A stretch of DNA of 64,000 nt from Pseudomonadota bacterium (GCA_021783695.1 JAJXTO010000013.1:1-64000); one strand, 5' to 3'; positions 27,804 to 37,236 are shown, numbered from the stretch's first letter. A program made the numbers and translations. The notes: generated by a model from the sequence alone, not told the origin.

Positions 27804-28271
27804 ATGTATGAACTCGACCGCATCGACCGCCGCATTCTCGACATCCTCCAGCGTGATGGCCGCATTTCCATGACGGAGCTGGCAGGCCAGGTCGGGCTGT
27901 CCGCCTCGCCCTGCACCGAGCGCGTTCGGCGCATGGAGCGCGCGGGGGTGATTTCCGGCTACCATGCCCGCGTCAACCCCGAGGCGCTGGGCAAGACGCT
28001 GCTGGTGTTCGTGGAAATCAAGCTCGCCACCAAGTCGGGTGACGTGTTCGACGCGGTCCGAAAGGAATTGCTGCATATGCCCGAGGTGATGGAGTGCCAT
28101 CTGGTCTCGGGCGGCTTCGACTATCTGGTGAAATTCCGCCTGCGCGGCATGAAGGAATACCGTCACCTGCTCGGCGACATTCTCAAGCACCTGCCGGTTG
28201 CCGCGGAATCGCACAGCTATGTGGTGATGGAAGACATCAAGGAAAGCCTGTTTCTGCCGACCGATCGCTGA
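27804..28271 (+). CDS. Lrp/AsnC family transcriptional regulator (probable dad regulator)
   Basis: The 155-residue protein has an N-terminal winged helix-turn-helix (residues about 4-60, including MTELAGQVGLSASPCTERVRRME in two adjoining blocks) and a C-terminal RAM effector domain (about 65-150). It is close to Lrp itself, ending VVMEDIKES. ATG 27804 gives MYELDRIDRRIL, the standard Lrp start. Divergent from dadA, it probably senses alanine or another amino acid and controls dadA. The ridA remnant follows 7 bp after its stop. Confidence 0.9.
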   Translation: MYELDRIDRRILDILQRDGRISMTELAGQVGLSASPCTERVRRMERAGVISGYHARVNPEALGKTLLVFVEIKLATKSGDVFDAVRKELLHMPEVMECHLVSGGFDYLVKFRLRGMKEYRHLLGDILKHLPVAAESHSYVVMEDIKESLFLPTDR

Positions 28272-28278
28272 ATTGGGC

Positions 28279-28575
28279 ATGCCCATGATCGACCGCCTGC
28301 CGGCCGAGCGCGGTAGCAGCAAGGAGCATCTGCGCAGGGTGCGGATTTTTCTTGCCGACATCTCCGAGATTACGCGCCTGAACGCGGTGCGGGACGCCTG
28401 GGTGGCACCCGGCCAGACCCCGCCGCGCGTCACGGCGCAGGCGAGATTGGCCGATCCGCGCTGGCGCATCGAAGCGATGGTGGCACGGCAGATCGCGGCC
28501 CTTGGATCAAGCGTTGGCAACCAGGCACTGCAAAGGCCGTGCATTCGCCGCAAAATGTCAGAATGCACACACTGA
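28279..28575 (+). pseudogene. 5'-truncated RidA/YjgF-family gene remnant
   Basis: The frame encodes about 98 residues. Residues about 5-70 align, from memory of the family, with the C-terminal two thirds of RidA proteins: [30 protein letters not shown], then [20 protein letters not shown]. The first 45-50 residues of the fold, including its first strands, are missing, and Lrp ends just 7 bp before. Beyond the usual C-terminus the frame runs on for about 25 unrelated residues and overlaps the next gene. RidA destroys reactive enamines and imines; intact copies often accompany dadA. This one is unlikely to fold or trimerise normally. Confidence 0.7.
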
Positions 28576-29561
28576 ACAACACCGCCCTGTCCATGCTCGA
28601 TCTGGTTGCCGTGCGCGAAAACGCCACGGTTGCCGATGCCTTGCAGATTGCCCTGCGCACCGCGCAACACGCCGAGCGCCTCGGTTTTCGCCGTTACTGG
28701 CTGGCCGAGCATCACAATCTGGCGGGCGTGGCCAGTTCCGCAACAGCGGTACTCGTTGGCTATATCGCGGGCGGCACGCAGCGCATCCGCGTGGGTTCTG
28801 GCGGCGTCATGCTGCCCAATCATGCGCCGCTCGTCGTGGCCGAAGCGTTCGGCACACTGGCCGAGCTTTACCCCGGTCGTGTCGACCTCGGCCTGGGCCG
28901 CGCCCCCGGCACAGATCCGCTGACCATGCGCGCGCTGCGGCGCGACCGTGTGGAGCGCGAAGAAGATTTCCCGCGCGACGTGGCCGAATTGCAGCGCCTG
29001 CTCGCCCCTGCCGAGCCGGGTCAGCGCCTCGTGGCCATGCCTGGTGCGGGTACGCAAGTGCCCATCTGGCTGCTCGGCTCCAGCCTGTTTTCCGCACGTC
29101 TGGCGGCGCAGCGGGGCCTGCCCTATGCCTTCGCCTCGCATTTCGCGCCGCGTCTGCTGCATCAGGCGCTCGCCCTGTATCGCGAGGAATTTCAACCGTC
29201 GCCCGCGCTCGACACACCCTATGTGATCATCGGCGTGCCATGCATCGCCGCGCCCACCGACGACGAGGCGCAGTATCTCGCCAGCAGCACGCAACAACGC
29301 GTGCTCGGCATTCTCACCGGGAAGCGTGGCAGGCTGCAGCCGCCGGTCGCGCAGTACCTTGCGCAATTGCAGCCGGGAGAGCGCGCAGCCATTCAGGACT
29401 TTCTCGCCGCAGCCGTGATCGGCAGCCCGGACACCGTGCGCAATGGTTTTGCCGCCCTGGCGGAATCGACCCAGGCGGATGAATTCATGCTGGTCTGCGA
29501 CGTTTTCGATGCCGATTTGCGGCTGCGTTCACTTGATATTGCAGCGCAGGTCATGCAATGA
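28563..29561 (+). CDS. LLM class flavin-dependent oxidoreductase (luciferase-like, YhbW type)
   Basis: The 332-residue protein is a TIM-barrel flavin oxidoreductase of the bacterial luciferase superfamily. The motifs RYWLAEHHN (around residue 40), [17 protein letters not shown] and [17 protein letters not shown] are those of the YhbW subgroup. Substrate is unknown for this subgroup. Starts at 28539 and 28563 are both possible; 28563 is closer to the usual length. It overlaps the ridA remnant by 13 bp, and the CoA-transferase gene follows. Confidence 0.88.
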   Translation: MHTLNNTALSMLDLVAVRENATVADALQIALRTAQHAERLGFRRYWLAEHHNLAGVASSATAVLVGYIAGGTQRIRVGSGGVMLPNHAPLVVAEAFGTLAELYPGRVDLGLGRAPGTDPLTMRALRRDRVEREEDFPRDVAELQRLLAPAEPGQRLVAMPGAGTQVPIWLLGSSLFSARLAAQRGLPYAFASHFAPRLLHQALALYREEFQPSPALDTPYVIIGVPCIAAPTDDEAQYLASSTQQRVLGILTGKRGRLQPPVAQYLAQLQPGERAAIQDFLAAAVIGSPDTVRNGFAALAESTQADEFMLVCDVFDADLRLRSLDIAAQVMQ

Positions 29562-29636
29562 AGCCGCCACATGTGCGATCAGCCAGATTGCGCACAATGC
29601 AGTCTGGCTGCGTTGCAGCGTCAACTTTCTGCTCCT

Positions 29637-30503
29637 ATGCCTTCAGCCGCCCGTCTGTATCCGCGTCATTCCCGCAATTTCAAACCCCTGGCCGGGGTGC
29701 GCATCACCACCCTGGCCGTGAATCTGCCGGGTCCGGCTGCCGCTGCCCGGCTGCATGCCTTAGGCGCCGAGGTGCTCAAGATCGAGCCGCCCGGCGGCGA
29801 CCCGATGGCGCAGATGTTTCCCGCGCTCTATCGTGCCATGCACAAGGGCATCCGTGTACAGACTCTGGATTTGAAATCTGCCCAAGGACAGGCCGCGCTG
29901 CACACCCAGTTGCAGCGCAGTGACCTGCTGTTCACCGCTTTCCGCCCTGCCGCGCTGAAGCGGCTGGGACTGGACAAACGCAGCCTGGCCGCGCGTCATG
30001 CGCAGCTCAGTGTGGTCTGCGTGGTGGGCTATCCGGGTGCGCAGTCGCATCGGCCCGGGCATGATCTCACCTTCCAGGCAGAAGCCGGATTGATCGACAC
30101 CGCGCATTTGCCGTCCACACTGCTGGCCGACATGATGGGCGCCATGCTGCTGGTCGAAGCCGCCATGGGCGCGTTGCTGCAGGCGCGCGTACAGGGCAAG
30201 GGCGTATTGCTCGATGTCGCCTTGTCCGACGCCGCCGGTTTTGCCGCTGTGCCGCGTGCGCTGGGCATGACCGCGCCGGGCAGCCTGCTGGGCGGCGCGC
30301 TGCCCGAATATGGCGTGTACCCCTGCGCGGATGGCCTGGCCGCCATCGCCGCGCTGGAGCCGCATTTCCGGCAGGCGCTCTTCCATGTGGCGCAGGGAGG
30401 CTCGCACCGCCTGGTCGCCCGCTGGTGCAAGGCACACAGCGCCGCACAACTCATGGCACTGGCGCAGCAGCACGATTTGCCGCTCTGGGCGTGGGCGACA
30501 TGA
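29637..30503 (+). CDS. CaiB/BaiF family (class III) CoA-transferase, short form
   Basis: The 288-residue protein has the class III CoA-transferase/alpha-methylacyl-CoA racemase start LAGVRITTLAVNLPGPAAAA and the KIEPPGGDP loop. The putative catalytic Asp is in the GHDLTFQAEAGLI segment. Family members are usually 330-400 residues, so this is short, mostly at the C-terminus. An ATG at 29571 would add 22 residues with three Cys; I prefer 29637 because it puts the first motif at the usual position. Its TGA overlaps the ATG of the hydrolase (ATGA). Substrate unknown. Confidence 0.8.
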   Translation: MPSAARLYPRHSRNFKPLAGVRITTLAVNLPGPAAAARLHALGAEVLKIEPPGGDPMAQMFPALYRAMHKGIRVQTLDLKSAQGQAALHTQLQRSDLLFTAFRPAALKRLGLDKRSLAARHAQLSVVCVVGYPGAQSHRPGHDLTFQAEAGLIDTAHLPSTLLADMMGAMLLVEAAMGALLQARVQGKGVLLDVALSDAAGFAAVPRALGMTAPGSLLGGALPEYGVYPCADGLAAIAALEPHFRQALFHVAQGGSHRLVARWCKAHSAAQLMALAQQHDLPLWAWAT

Positions 30504-31540
30504 ACATGCCCGAAGCGGACGAAGATCGCAGGCTCTGCGCATCCCCCGCACAGGGCAGGGCGGACTGCGCACCCGAGCAAGATCTCACCCCACGGATGCG
30601 CGAGCTACTGCAGCGTATAGCCCGTGCTGGGCAAATCCCGCTGCATCGACTCTCCCCCGCCCAGGCGCGCGCCGCCTATGCCCGCATGGCGCAGGTGCTC
30701 GATTTTCCGCCCGCGCCCTTGCCTTTGTGCGATACCCTGGACTGCCCCAGCCGCGATGGCGTACGCCTGCCGCTGCGCCGATACGCGTCGCGCGCCGCCG
30801 ACTGGCAGACACCGCAGCCCGCCTTGTTATATCTGCACGGCGGTGGCTTCGTCATCGGCAGCGCGGCCACGCATGACGCGCTGTGCCGTCAGCTGGCGTT
30901 GCGTTCGGGTTGGATGGTGTTGTCGCTGGACTACCGCCTTGCTCCGGAGCACCTGTTTCCCACCGCATTCAACGATAGCTGGGACGCGCTGCAATGGCTG
31001 CACGCCCATGGCGGCATGCTCGGCGCGGACACGCACTGCCTGGCCGTGGGCGGCGACAGCGCCGGTGGCACACTGGCCGCGGCATGCGCCCTGGCCGCAC
31101 GCGACGCCACGTTGCCGCTGGCCTTGCAATTGCTGTTCTATCCGGGCATGGGCTGCAGCCATGACACGCTCTCGCAACAACGCTACGCCCACGGATTCTT
31201 GCTTGAACGCGCGCAGATCGACTGGTTTTTCGGCCTTTATCTGCGCGGGCCCCAGGACTGCCCAGACTGGCGCTTCGCCCCCCAGCACGCGGTAGACCAC
31301 CGGAGCCTCGCGCCGGCGTGGATGGCGGTTGCGGGCTGCGATCCGTTGCGCGATGAAGCACTGGCCTACGCCGAGTTGTTGCGCCAGTCCGGTGTGCAGG
31401 TCACCGCCGCTGAATGGCCAGGGGTGACGCACGACTTCCTCAAACTCAGCCGTGCCTTGCCCGAAGCGACACAGGCCGTGGACGCCGCAGCTCTTGCATT
31501 GCGCGCAGCCGCACTTCAGGCGGGGGCGGTCAGCGCGTAG
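30500..31540 (+). CDS. alpha/beta hydrolase fold-3 (HSL-type esterase)
   Basis: The 346-residue protein is a hormone-sensitive-lipase-type esterase. The oxyanion-hole motif HGGGF is near residue 114, the nucleophile elbow GGDSAGG near 183, the acid in AGCDPLRDEA and the catalytic His in GVTHDF. It is translationally coupled to the CoA-transferase by ATGA overlap, which suggests a shared catabolic pathway for an ester or acyl substrate. Its 3' end overlaps ygfZ tail to tail by 25 bp. Confidence 0.9.
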   Translation: MNMPEADEDRRLCASPAQGRADCAPEQDLTPRMRELLQRIARAGQIPLHRLSPAQARAAYARMAQVLDFPPAPLPLCDTLDCPSRDGVRLPLRRYASRAADWQTPQPALLYLHGGGFVIGSAATHDALCRQLALRSGWMVLSLDYRLAPEHLFPTAFNDSWDALQWLHAHGGMLGADTHCLAVGGDSAGGTLAAACALAARDATLPLALQLLFYPGMGCSHDTLSQQRYAHGFLLERAQIDWFFGLYLRGPQDCPDWRFAPQHAVDHRSLAPAWMAVAGCDPLRDEALAYAELLRQSGVQVTAAEWPGVTHDFLKLSRALPEATQAVDAAALALRAAALQAGAVSA

Positions 31541-32460
31541 GGTAGGGCACCGATTTCCACCACGGGGCCGCTCGCATCGCCCAGATGCAGGCCGGGCTGT
31601 TCCGCCAGAGAAATCTTCAGCTCGGCAAGCGCCCACCAGCGCCCCGCATCGTCCGGCGCGGCATTCACCACCAGGCCGCAGGGCTGGCCTGGGTCTGCGA
31701 CATGCACCATTTCCTGCCCCGCTTGCAGCGGCGCTGCACTCGAAACAAGATAGGTGCGGCGCTTGAGGGTGCCGCGGTATTGGCTGCGCGCCACCACTTC
31801 CTGTCCCGGATAACACCCTTTTTTGAAGTTCAACCCACCAATCAGCTCCAGATTGAGCATCTGCGGCACAAAGAGCTGCTGCGTGGCCTGCGTGATGTGC
31901 GGAAGACCGGCGCGAATGTCCTGCAAGGCCCAGGCAGAAGCGGACTGCGCGGGCAGAGCGGCAAGCTCTGTCTGCAGTGTCTGCTGGGCGGGTTGGGTGG
32001 AGTCGCTGACCAGAAGACAGCGCACTGCAGGGTCGGCCTGCGGCAGACGCAGCAACAGGGCGCCACTATCCAGTCGCCGCACGCCCCAGGGCTGCGGCGG
32101 CGGCGCAAGGTGGACGGGATAATCGTCCGGCGTGGCACCGAGCAGGCCGTGACGCTGCAGTTGCGCACCCACGTCATCCAGCGTGCATTTCAGCCGCAAC
32201 ACGAACATGCGCAGACGCTGGAGCGCGGCTGCAGCGATCGAGGCGTCGAGCAGAAGCACGATCTGTTCCGGCGCCCATTGCAGCGCGGTGAAATCGGCCA
32301 GCATTCGCCCTTGTGGATTGAGCAAGGCCGCCAGCCGGGCCTGATCCGCGGGCCAGTTCTGAAAATCCTGACTGAGCTGCGCGTGCAGCAAATCCGCACC
32401 CTGCGGGCCAGACACCCGCAGCACGGCAACAGAATCGAGAAGGCAGGAGGACAAGGGCAT
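31516..32460 (-). CDS. ygfZ: folate-binding protein YgfZ (Fe-S cluster repair / tRNA modification)
   Basis: The 314-residue protein is related to the GcvT family and helps maintain the Fe-S enzymes such as MiaB. The diagnostic K-G-C-Y-x-G-Q-E motif appears as KKGCYPGQEVVARSQYRG. ATG 32460 is preferred to an upstream start at 32520, since the conserved part begins LLDSVAVLRVSGPQGADLL. It lies alone on the minus strand, divergent from mltG across 135 bp and overlapping the hydrolase gene at its 3' end. Confidence 0.92.
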   Translation of the reverse strand: MPLSSCLLDSVAVLRVSGPQGADLLHAQLSQDFQNWPADQARLAALLNPQGRMLADFTALQWAPEQIVLLLDASIAAAALQRLRMFVLRLKCTLDDVGAQLQRHGLLGATPDDYPVHLAPPPQPWGVRRLDSGALLLRLPQADPAVRCLLVSDSTQPAQQTLQTELAALPAQSASAWALQDIRAGLPHITQATQQLFVPQMLNLELIGGLNFKKGCYPGQEVVARSQYRGTLKRRTYLVSSAAPLQAGQEMVHVADPGQPCGLVVNAAPDDAGRWWALAELKISLAEQPGLHLGDASGPVVEIGALPYALTAPA

Positions 32461-32595
32461 GGGGGGGAAACTTTCGACGAACTTGGCGGTCCCCGCGGGC
32501 AAAGGCATACAGGGGCTCAACTAGTATAGGAAGCTTCTGCTTCTGAAGCATGCTGCGGGCATTGCCTAGGGGCTGCGACTCTTTCTTGGGACTCT

Positions 32596-33594
32596 GTGCG
32601 TTTGCTGCGAAAATTTTTTCTTCTCGGTCTGCTCGTTCTGGTGTTGATCGCCGGGGCGTTGGCCTGGTGGGCCAACAGCCCGATTGCGCTGCGCGAGAGT
32701 CCGCTCGATTTTTCGGTGCGCCCCGGCAGTTCGGCACTGTCGGCAGCGCGGCAGATCAGACAGCAGGGCGCGGATCTGCCGCCGCGCCTGTTTTACTGGC
32801 TGGCCCGTCTCAGCGGGCTCGGCACCGAGCTTAAGGCCGGCAGCTATGAAATCACCCAGGGCATGACGCCGTGGGCGCTGCTCGAACGCATGGCGCGGGG
32901 CGACCAGACGCTGCTGGCCGTGACCATTCCCGAAGGATGGACTTTTGCGCAGATGCTGCAGACCCTGTCCAGCGCCCCCGGCCTGCAACACGATGCCGCA
33001 ACGCTGACGCCGCAGCAGCTCATGCAGCGCATGGGTGCGCCCATCGGCACCTCGCCCGAGGGAGAGTTCTTCCCCGACACCTATCTGTATGCCCGTGATT
33101 CCTCCGAACTCGATGTGCTGCGCCGCGCGTATCGGGCGATGCAAAAGCGGCTGGCCTCCGCCTGGGCCGAGCGCGCGCCCGACGTGCCGCTGCAAACGCC
33201 GCAACAGGCGCTGATCCTGGCGTCCATCATCGAAAAAGAGACCGGCAATCCACAAGACCGCGACAAAATTGCCGCGGTGTTCATCAACCGCCTGCGTGCC
33301 GGCATGCCCCTGCAGAGCGATCCGACAGTGATTTATGGCATGGGCGCGCGCTATCAGGGCAATCTGACCAAGCGCGATCTGCAGAGCCTCACGCCCTACA
33401 ACACCTATGTGATCAACGGCCTGCCGCCCACGCCCATTGCCCTTCCTGGCGACGCCTCGCTGCAGGCGGCGCTGCATCCTGCACCCATCAAGGCGCTGTA
33501 TTTCGTTGCCCGCGGCAACGGCACCAGCCAGTTCTCCGACACCCTGGCGCAGCATAATGCCGCCGTGGCTCGTTACATCCTCAAAACTCCATGA
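32596..33594 (+). CDS. mltG: endolytic murein transglycosylase
   Basis: The 332-residue inner-membrane protein cleaves nascent glycan strands and sets their length. One N-terminal helix (residues about 7-24) is followed by a LysM-like part and the YceG catalytic domain. The motif IIEKETG at residues 211-217 carries the catalytic Glu. The start is GTG at 32596. It begins the mltG-tmk-holB-pilZ-tatD operon, which is conserved in proteobacteria, and overlaps tmk by 4 bp. Confidence 0.95.
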   Translation: MRLLRKFFLLGLLVLVLIAGALAWWANSPIALRESPLDFSVRPGSSALSAARQIRQQGADLPPRLFYWLARLSGLGTELKAGSYEITQGMTPWALLERMARGDQTLLAVTIPEGWTFAQMLQTLSSAPGLQHDAATLTPQQLMQRMGAPIGTSPEGEFFPDTYLYARDSSELDVLRRAYRAMQKRLASAWAERAPDVPLQTPQQALILASIIEKETGNPQDRDKIAAVFINRLRAGMPLQSDPTVIYGMGARYQGNLTKRDLQSLTPYNTYVINGLPPTPIALPGDASLQAALHPAPIKALYFVARGNGTSQFSDTLAQHNAAVARYILKTP

Positions 33595-34238
33595 GCGCAC
33601 TCAACCCCTATCGTCCCGGTCTTTTTGTCGCTTTCGAGGGCATTGATGGCGCGGGAAAATCCACCCAGTTGCGCGCAGTGGTCGATCTGCTGCAGGCCGC
33701 GGGCCGCAAGGCGGTACTCACCCGCGAGCCGGGCGGCACAGAAATCGGTGAAAAAATCCGTGATCTGCTGCTGCACGAATCCATGCGCCCGCCCACCGAA
33801 GCGCTGCTGATGTTTGCCGCCCGGCAGGAGCATGTGCTGCAGGTCATCGAACCGGCTTTGCTGAGCGGCACCGACGTGGTGTGCGACCGTTTTACCCCGG
33901 CGACGCTGGCGTATCAGGGGGGCGGCAAGGGCATTCCCACAGAGCGGCTCGAAGCCATTGCGCGCTGGGTACACCCTGGGCTGTGTCCGGACTGCGTCAT
34001 CCTCATCGATGTGCCACCCGAGGTGGCCGCGCAGCGTCTCGCCGAAGCGCGCAGGCGCGACCGATTTGAACAAGAGAGCGCGGAATTTTTTGCCCGCGTG
34101 CGGGCGCACTACCTGCAGCAGGCCAAGGCAGCGCCGAAAAAATGGCTGGTGGTGGACGGCACACAGGCACCTGATATGGTGCAGAACATCATCACCAATC
34201 ACTTGAGCGATGTGCTCTTGGAATTTGATTCCAAATGA
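33591..34238 (+). CDS. tmk: thymidylate kinase
   Basis: The 215-residue kinase phosphorylates dTMP to dTDP. The P-loop is FEGIDGAGKST (residues about 14-24), the DRX-type motif reads CDRFTPATLAYQGGG, and a LID-like segment with RRRDRFEQE follows. Overlaps of 4 bp on both sides (mltG and holB, ATGA type) show tight translational coupling. Confidence 0.96.
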   Translation: MSALNPYRPGLFVAFEGIDGAGKSTQLRAVVDLLQAAGRKAVLTREPGGTEIGEKIRDLLLHESMRPPTEALLMFAARQEHVLQVIEPALLSGTDVVCDRFTPATLAYQGGGKGIPTERLEAIARWVHPGLCPDCVILIDVPPEVAAQRLAEARRRDRFEQESAEFFARVRAHYLQQAKAAPKKWLVVDGTQAPDMVQNIITNHLSDVLLEFDSK

Positions 34239-35227
34239 GTTCTGCCTGGTTGATCCACGCGCCACAAGGTTACGGAAAATGGCCGGCACTCCAGCGTGCC
34301 GCCAGCGCCTTGCTGTGTGAATCGCCGGTCAACGGCCATGCAGACGGCCATGCCTCTGCGCGTCTTCCCGCCGCCTTGACAACTCAGCGTGCCTGCGGCC
34401 ACTGCGCGAGCTGCGCGTTGATTCAGGCGGGTTCGCACCCGGATTTACTGGTTGCCGCCCCCGAAGCGCTGTGGCCGGAACTCGGCTTGAACCCTGCCGA
34501 CGAAGGGGCTGGGCGCAGCGAGTCCAAGACCGCCAGCCAGGACATCCGCATCGAGCAGATTCGCCGGCTCAACGACTGGGCTGTGAGCACCAGTCATCGG
34601 GGCAGGGCCAAGGTTGCAGTGGTTTACCCTGCGGACGCGCTCAACCCGGCCGCAGCCAATGCCCTGCTCAAAACCCTGGAGGAACCGCCGGAGGGGGTGC
34701 AGTTTTTGCTCGGTGCGCACCGTCTCGATGCACTGCTGCCGACCATTCGCAGCCGTTGCAGACAGGCATCGATGCCCAGACCCACTGCCTCAGAAGTCCG
34801 GCAGAAGTTTGGCAGCTCCGCCGCTGAGGCGTCGGAGCTGGCCTGGTGTCAGGGGGCGATCTATCAGCCGGACCCGGCAATTGGCCTCGAATGGGCGCAA
34901 ACGCTTCTGGCTTCGCTGTCTCGCAGCAGCGCCCGATGGACGTCCTCTACCCTGCCTCCGCCACCCGACTACCCCACGGGAGTGGCTGCGCTCCTCAAAA
35001 TCGCCAGCGATCTGCAGCGCGTGCAGGCGGGCGGTGACGCGCTTTTTCTGCAGCAACAGCAGCAGGCGCTCTCAGAACTGGCGCGCCATGTCCCTCCCGT
35101 AAAGCTGGGCGAGGCCCTGCATCGACTCGTAGCGCAACAGCGACGTGCAGGATTTCCCTTGAACCAGGCGCTCGCCAGCGACTCACTGCTCCTAGAATTT
35201 AGCCAGATTTTCTCCACCGGAGACTGA
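34235..35227 (+). CDS. holB: DNA polymerase III delta' subunit
   Basis: The 330-residue protein is the delta' clamp-loader subunit. The P-loop is degenerate (APQGYGKWPAL, Trp in place of Thr/Ser), as expected for a subunit that does not hydrolyse ATP. The zinc-binding CGHCASC lies near residue 53, and the sensor region reads NALLKTLEEPP. It starts within the tmk stop and pilZ follows after 3 bp. Confidence 0.93.
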   Translation: MSSAWLIHAPQGYGKWPALQRAASALLCESPVNGHADGHASARLPAALTTQRACGHCASCALIQAGSHPDLLVAAPEALWPELGLNPADEGAGRSESKTASQDIRIEQIRRLNDWAVSTSHRGRAKVAVVYPADALNPAAANALLKTLEEPPEGVQFLLGAHRLDALLPTIRSRCRQASMPRPTASEVRQKFGSSAAEASELAWCQGAIYQPDPAIGLEWAQTLLASLSRSSARWTSSTLPPPPDYPTGVAALLKIASDLQRVQAGGDALFLQQQQQALSELARHVPPVKLGEALHRLVAQQRRAGFPLNQALASDSLLLEFSQIFSTGD

Positions 35228-35230
35228 TAC

Positions 35231-35608
35231 ATGGTGACCACCCCGCGCCCCGCAGTCGCAGCGTCTTCCAGCAAGCCCCGCGTGCTGCAGCTCGCCATCA
35301 AGGAAAAACCGGCGCTTTATGCGTCCTACATTCCGTTTTTCCCCGAGGGCGGCGTGTTTGTGCCGACACCGCACGAGTATCGGCTGGGGGAGGGCGTGTA
35401 TCTGTTGCTCACCATCGTGGACGACCCACAGCGCTACCCGGTGGAAGGCAAGGTGGCCTGGATCAACCCGGCCAACGCGTCCAACCACCGGCCGCAAGGC
35501 ATCGGCGTGCGGTTTCCTGCAGACGACAAGGCGCGGCAACTCAAAGTCAAGATCGAAGACGTGCTGGGCGCTGCCGAAGCCAGCGGCAAACCCACCAACA
35601 CCATCTGA
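35231..35608 (+). CDS. pilZ: PilZ domain protein (type IV pilus-associated)
   Basis: The 125-residue protein matches the stand-alone PilZ of the tmk-holB cluster, required for type IV pilus function in Pseudomonas. Conserved segments are the FFPEGGVFVPT strand and GKVAWINPANASNHRPQGIG. I see no RxxxR motif in the N-terminal part, so like pseudomonad PilZ it may not bind cyclic-di-GMP. It follows holB by 3 bp and precedes tatD by 17 bp. Confidence 0.9.
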   Translation: MVTTPRPAVAASSSKPRVLQLAIKEKPALYASYIPFFPEGGVFVPTPHEYRLGEGVYLLLTIVDDPQRYPVEGKVAWINPANASNHRPQGIGVRFPADDKARQLKVKIEDVLGAAEASGKPTNTI

Positions 35609-35625
35609 CCGCGCCACGCTCACTC

Positions 35626-36396
35626 ATGCTGACTGACTCGCACTGCCATCTGGCCTATCCGGGCCTGGAAGAGCGCCTCGACGCGGTGCTGGCGCATATG
35701 CACGACATGGGCGTGGGCCGTGCGCTCAATATCTGTACCACGCTTGAAGAGTTTGATGCAGTACATGCCATTGCCCTGCGCTATCCCGGCGTATGGGCAT
35801 CGGTCGGCGTCCACCCAGACAACGAGGGCGTGCAAGAGCCGACACTCAACGATCTCACTTCTCGCGCGGTCTTGCCGCGCGTCGTCGGCATTGGTGAAAC
35901 CGGCCTCGATTATTTTCGCCTGGGCGATCGCACCGAGGCCGATATGGAGTGGCAGCGCGAGCGCTTTCGCATCCACATCCGCGCAGCCCTTCAAGTGGAC
36001 AAGCCGCTCATCATCCACACCCGCGCCAGTGCAGACGACACACTGAGCATACTGGCCGCAGAGGGGCAGGGGCGGGCAAGAGGCGTCATGCATTGCTTCA
36101 CCGAAAACTGGGACGTGGCGCGACGCGCGCTCGACCTGGGTTTCTACATCTCCATCGCCGGCATCGTGACCTTCAAAAACGCGCAGGCGCTGCGTGATGT
36201 GGCTGTGCAGATCCCGGCAGATCGTCTGCTGATCGAGACAGACAGTCCCTACCTTGCCCCCGTGCCACACCGCGGAAAAACCAACGAACCGGCTTATGTC
36301 TCCTATGTGGCCAGTTATCTGGCGGAATTGCGCGGCGTGAGTGCGGTCGCTTTGGCAGACCAGACCAGCGACAACTTTACTCGCTTATTTTTATAA
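35626..36396 (+). CDS. TatD family metal-dependent hydrolase/deoxyribonuclease
   Basis: The 256-residue protein is a TIM-barrel amidohydrolase-superfamily nuclease of the YcfH/TatD group. Metal ligands appear in DSHCHL (residues 4-9), GIGETGLDY, IIHTR, MHCF and ETDSPYLAPVPHRGK. Its place at the end of mltG-tmk-holB-pilZ matches E. coli ycfH after holB. The exact substrate in this organism is not known. Confidence 0.92.
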   Translation: MLTDSHCHLAYPGLEERLDAVLAHMHDMGVGRALNICTTLEEFDAVHAIALRYPGVWASVGVHPDNEGVQEPTLNDLTSRAVLPRVVGIGETGLDYFRLGDRTEADMEWQRERFRIHIRAALQVDKPLIIHTRASADDTLSILAAEGQGRARGVMHCFTENWDVARRALDLGFYISIAGIVTFKNAQALRDVAVQIPADRLLIETDSPYLAPVPHRGKTNEPAYVSYVASYLAELRGVSAVALADQTSDNFTRLFL

Positions 36397-36434
36397 CGAA
36401 AACAAATAGATAAACACTTTAATTAAGGTTAATT

Positions 36435-37109
36435 GTGAATAAAAGCCGACGCCATTTTTTCCAAATTGCCGCAGCAATTTGCTTGACTGCAAGCTCTGGC
36501 GAACGGGCGCGAGCCGGTGCCTACACCGACTTTTTTCGCGCGGTGAACGTGGATGATGTCGGCGCCGTGCGCAGCCTGTTGGCACAGGGCTTCGACCCGA
36601 ACGCGGTGGACAGCAAGGGCAACAGTGCTCTGTATCTTGCGCTGCGCTACAAGTCCCTCAAGGTCGCCAGGCTGCTGATCGATGATCCGCATATTCACCT
36701 CAACCAACTCACCCCGGAAGGCGAAAACGCCCTGATGATCGCCTGCCTTCAAGGCGATTTGGCCATCGTCAAACTCATGGTGGAAAAGGGCGCGGAAATC
36801 AACAAACCGGGCTGGACGCCGCTGTCCTACGCAGCCACCCGGGGGCATGCCGAAATCGTCAAATATCTGCTCGACCATTCCGCCTACATCGATGCGGCTG
36901 CACCCAATGGGTCGACCCCGCTGATGATGGCGGCTTACTTCGGTTATGACAGCACCGTCAAACTGCTCCTCGACGAAGGCGCAGATCCCAAGCTCAAGAA
37001 TGCCATGGGCTACACCGCGCTGACTCTCGCTAACCAGATGCACCACCAGGAGATCGTCGCCATGATTGCCAAGGCCATGGGGCAAGACCGACCCAAGGGG
37101 GCCTGGTAA
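36435..37109 (+). CDS. exported ankyrin-repeat protein
   Basis: The 224-residue protein starts at GTG 36435 (AAGG lies a few bases upstream) with a basic, then hydrophobic, signal-like N-terminus (residues 1-28). Five or so ankyrin repeats follow from about residue 30 to 210, recognisable by GNSALYLALRYKSLKVARLL, GWTPLSYAATRGHAEIVKYLL and GSTPLMMAAYFGYDSTVKLLL (each repeat about 33 residues). The partner is unknown. It sits 38 bp after tatD and may be read from the same transcript. A 127-bp gap without recognisable features separates it from ihfA. Confidence 0.88.
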   Translation: MNKSRRHFFQIAAAICLTASSGERARAGAYTDFFRAVNVDDVGAVRSLLAQGFDPNAVDSKGNSALYLALRYKSLKVARLLIDDPHIHLNQLTPEGENALMIACLQGDLAIVKLMVEKGAEINKPGWTPLSYAATRGHAEIVKYLLDHSAYIDAAAPNGSTPLMMAAYFGYDSTVKLLLDEGADPKLKNAMGYTALTLANQMHHQEIVAMIAKAMGQDRPKGAW

Positions 37110-37236
37110 GGGGTTGAAATTTAATCAGTGCAAACTTCTTCTTGGAGAGCATATGTGCATTATGTAAAATATTGCATTGGTTTGACATGGGTTGTGGCAA
37201 CGAATACAAACACCCGGTTGATGCTTGCATGCCATC

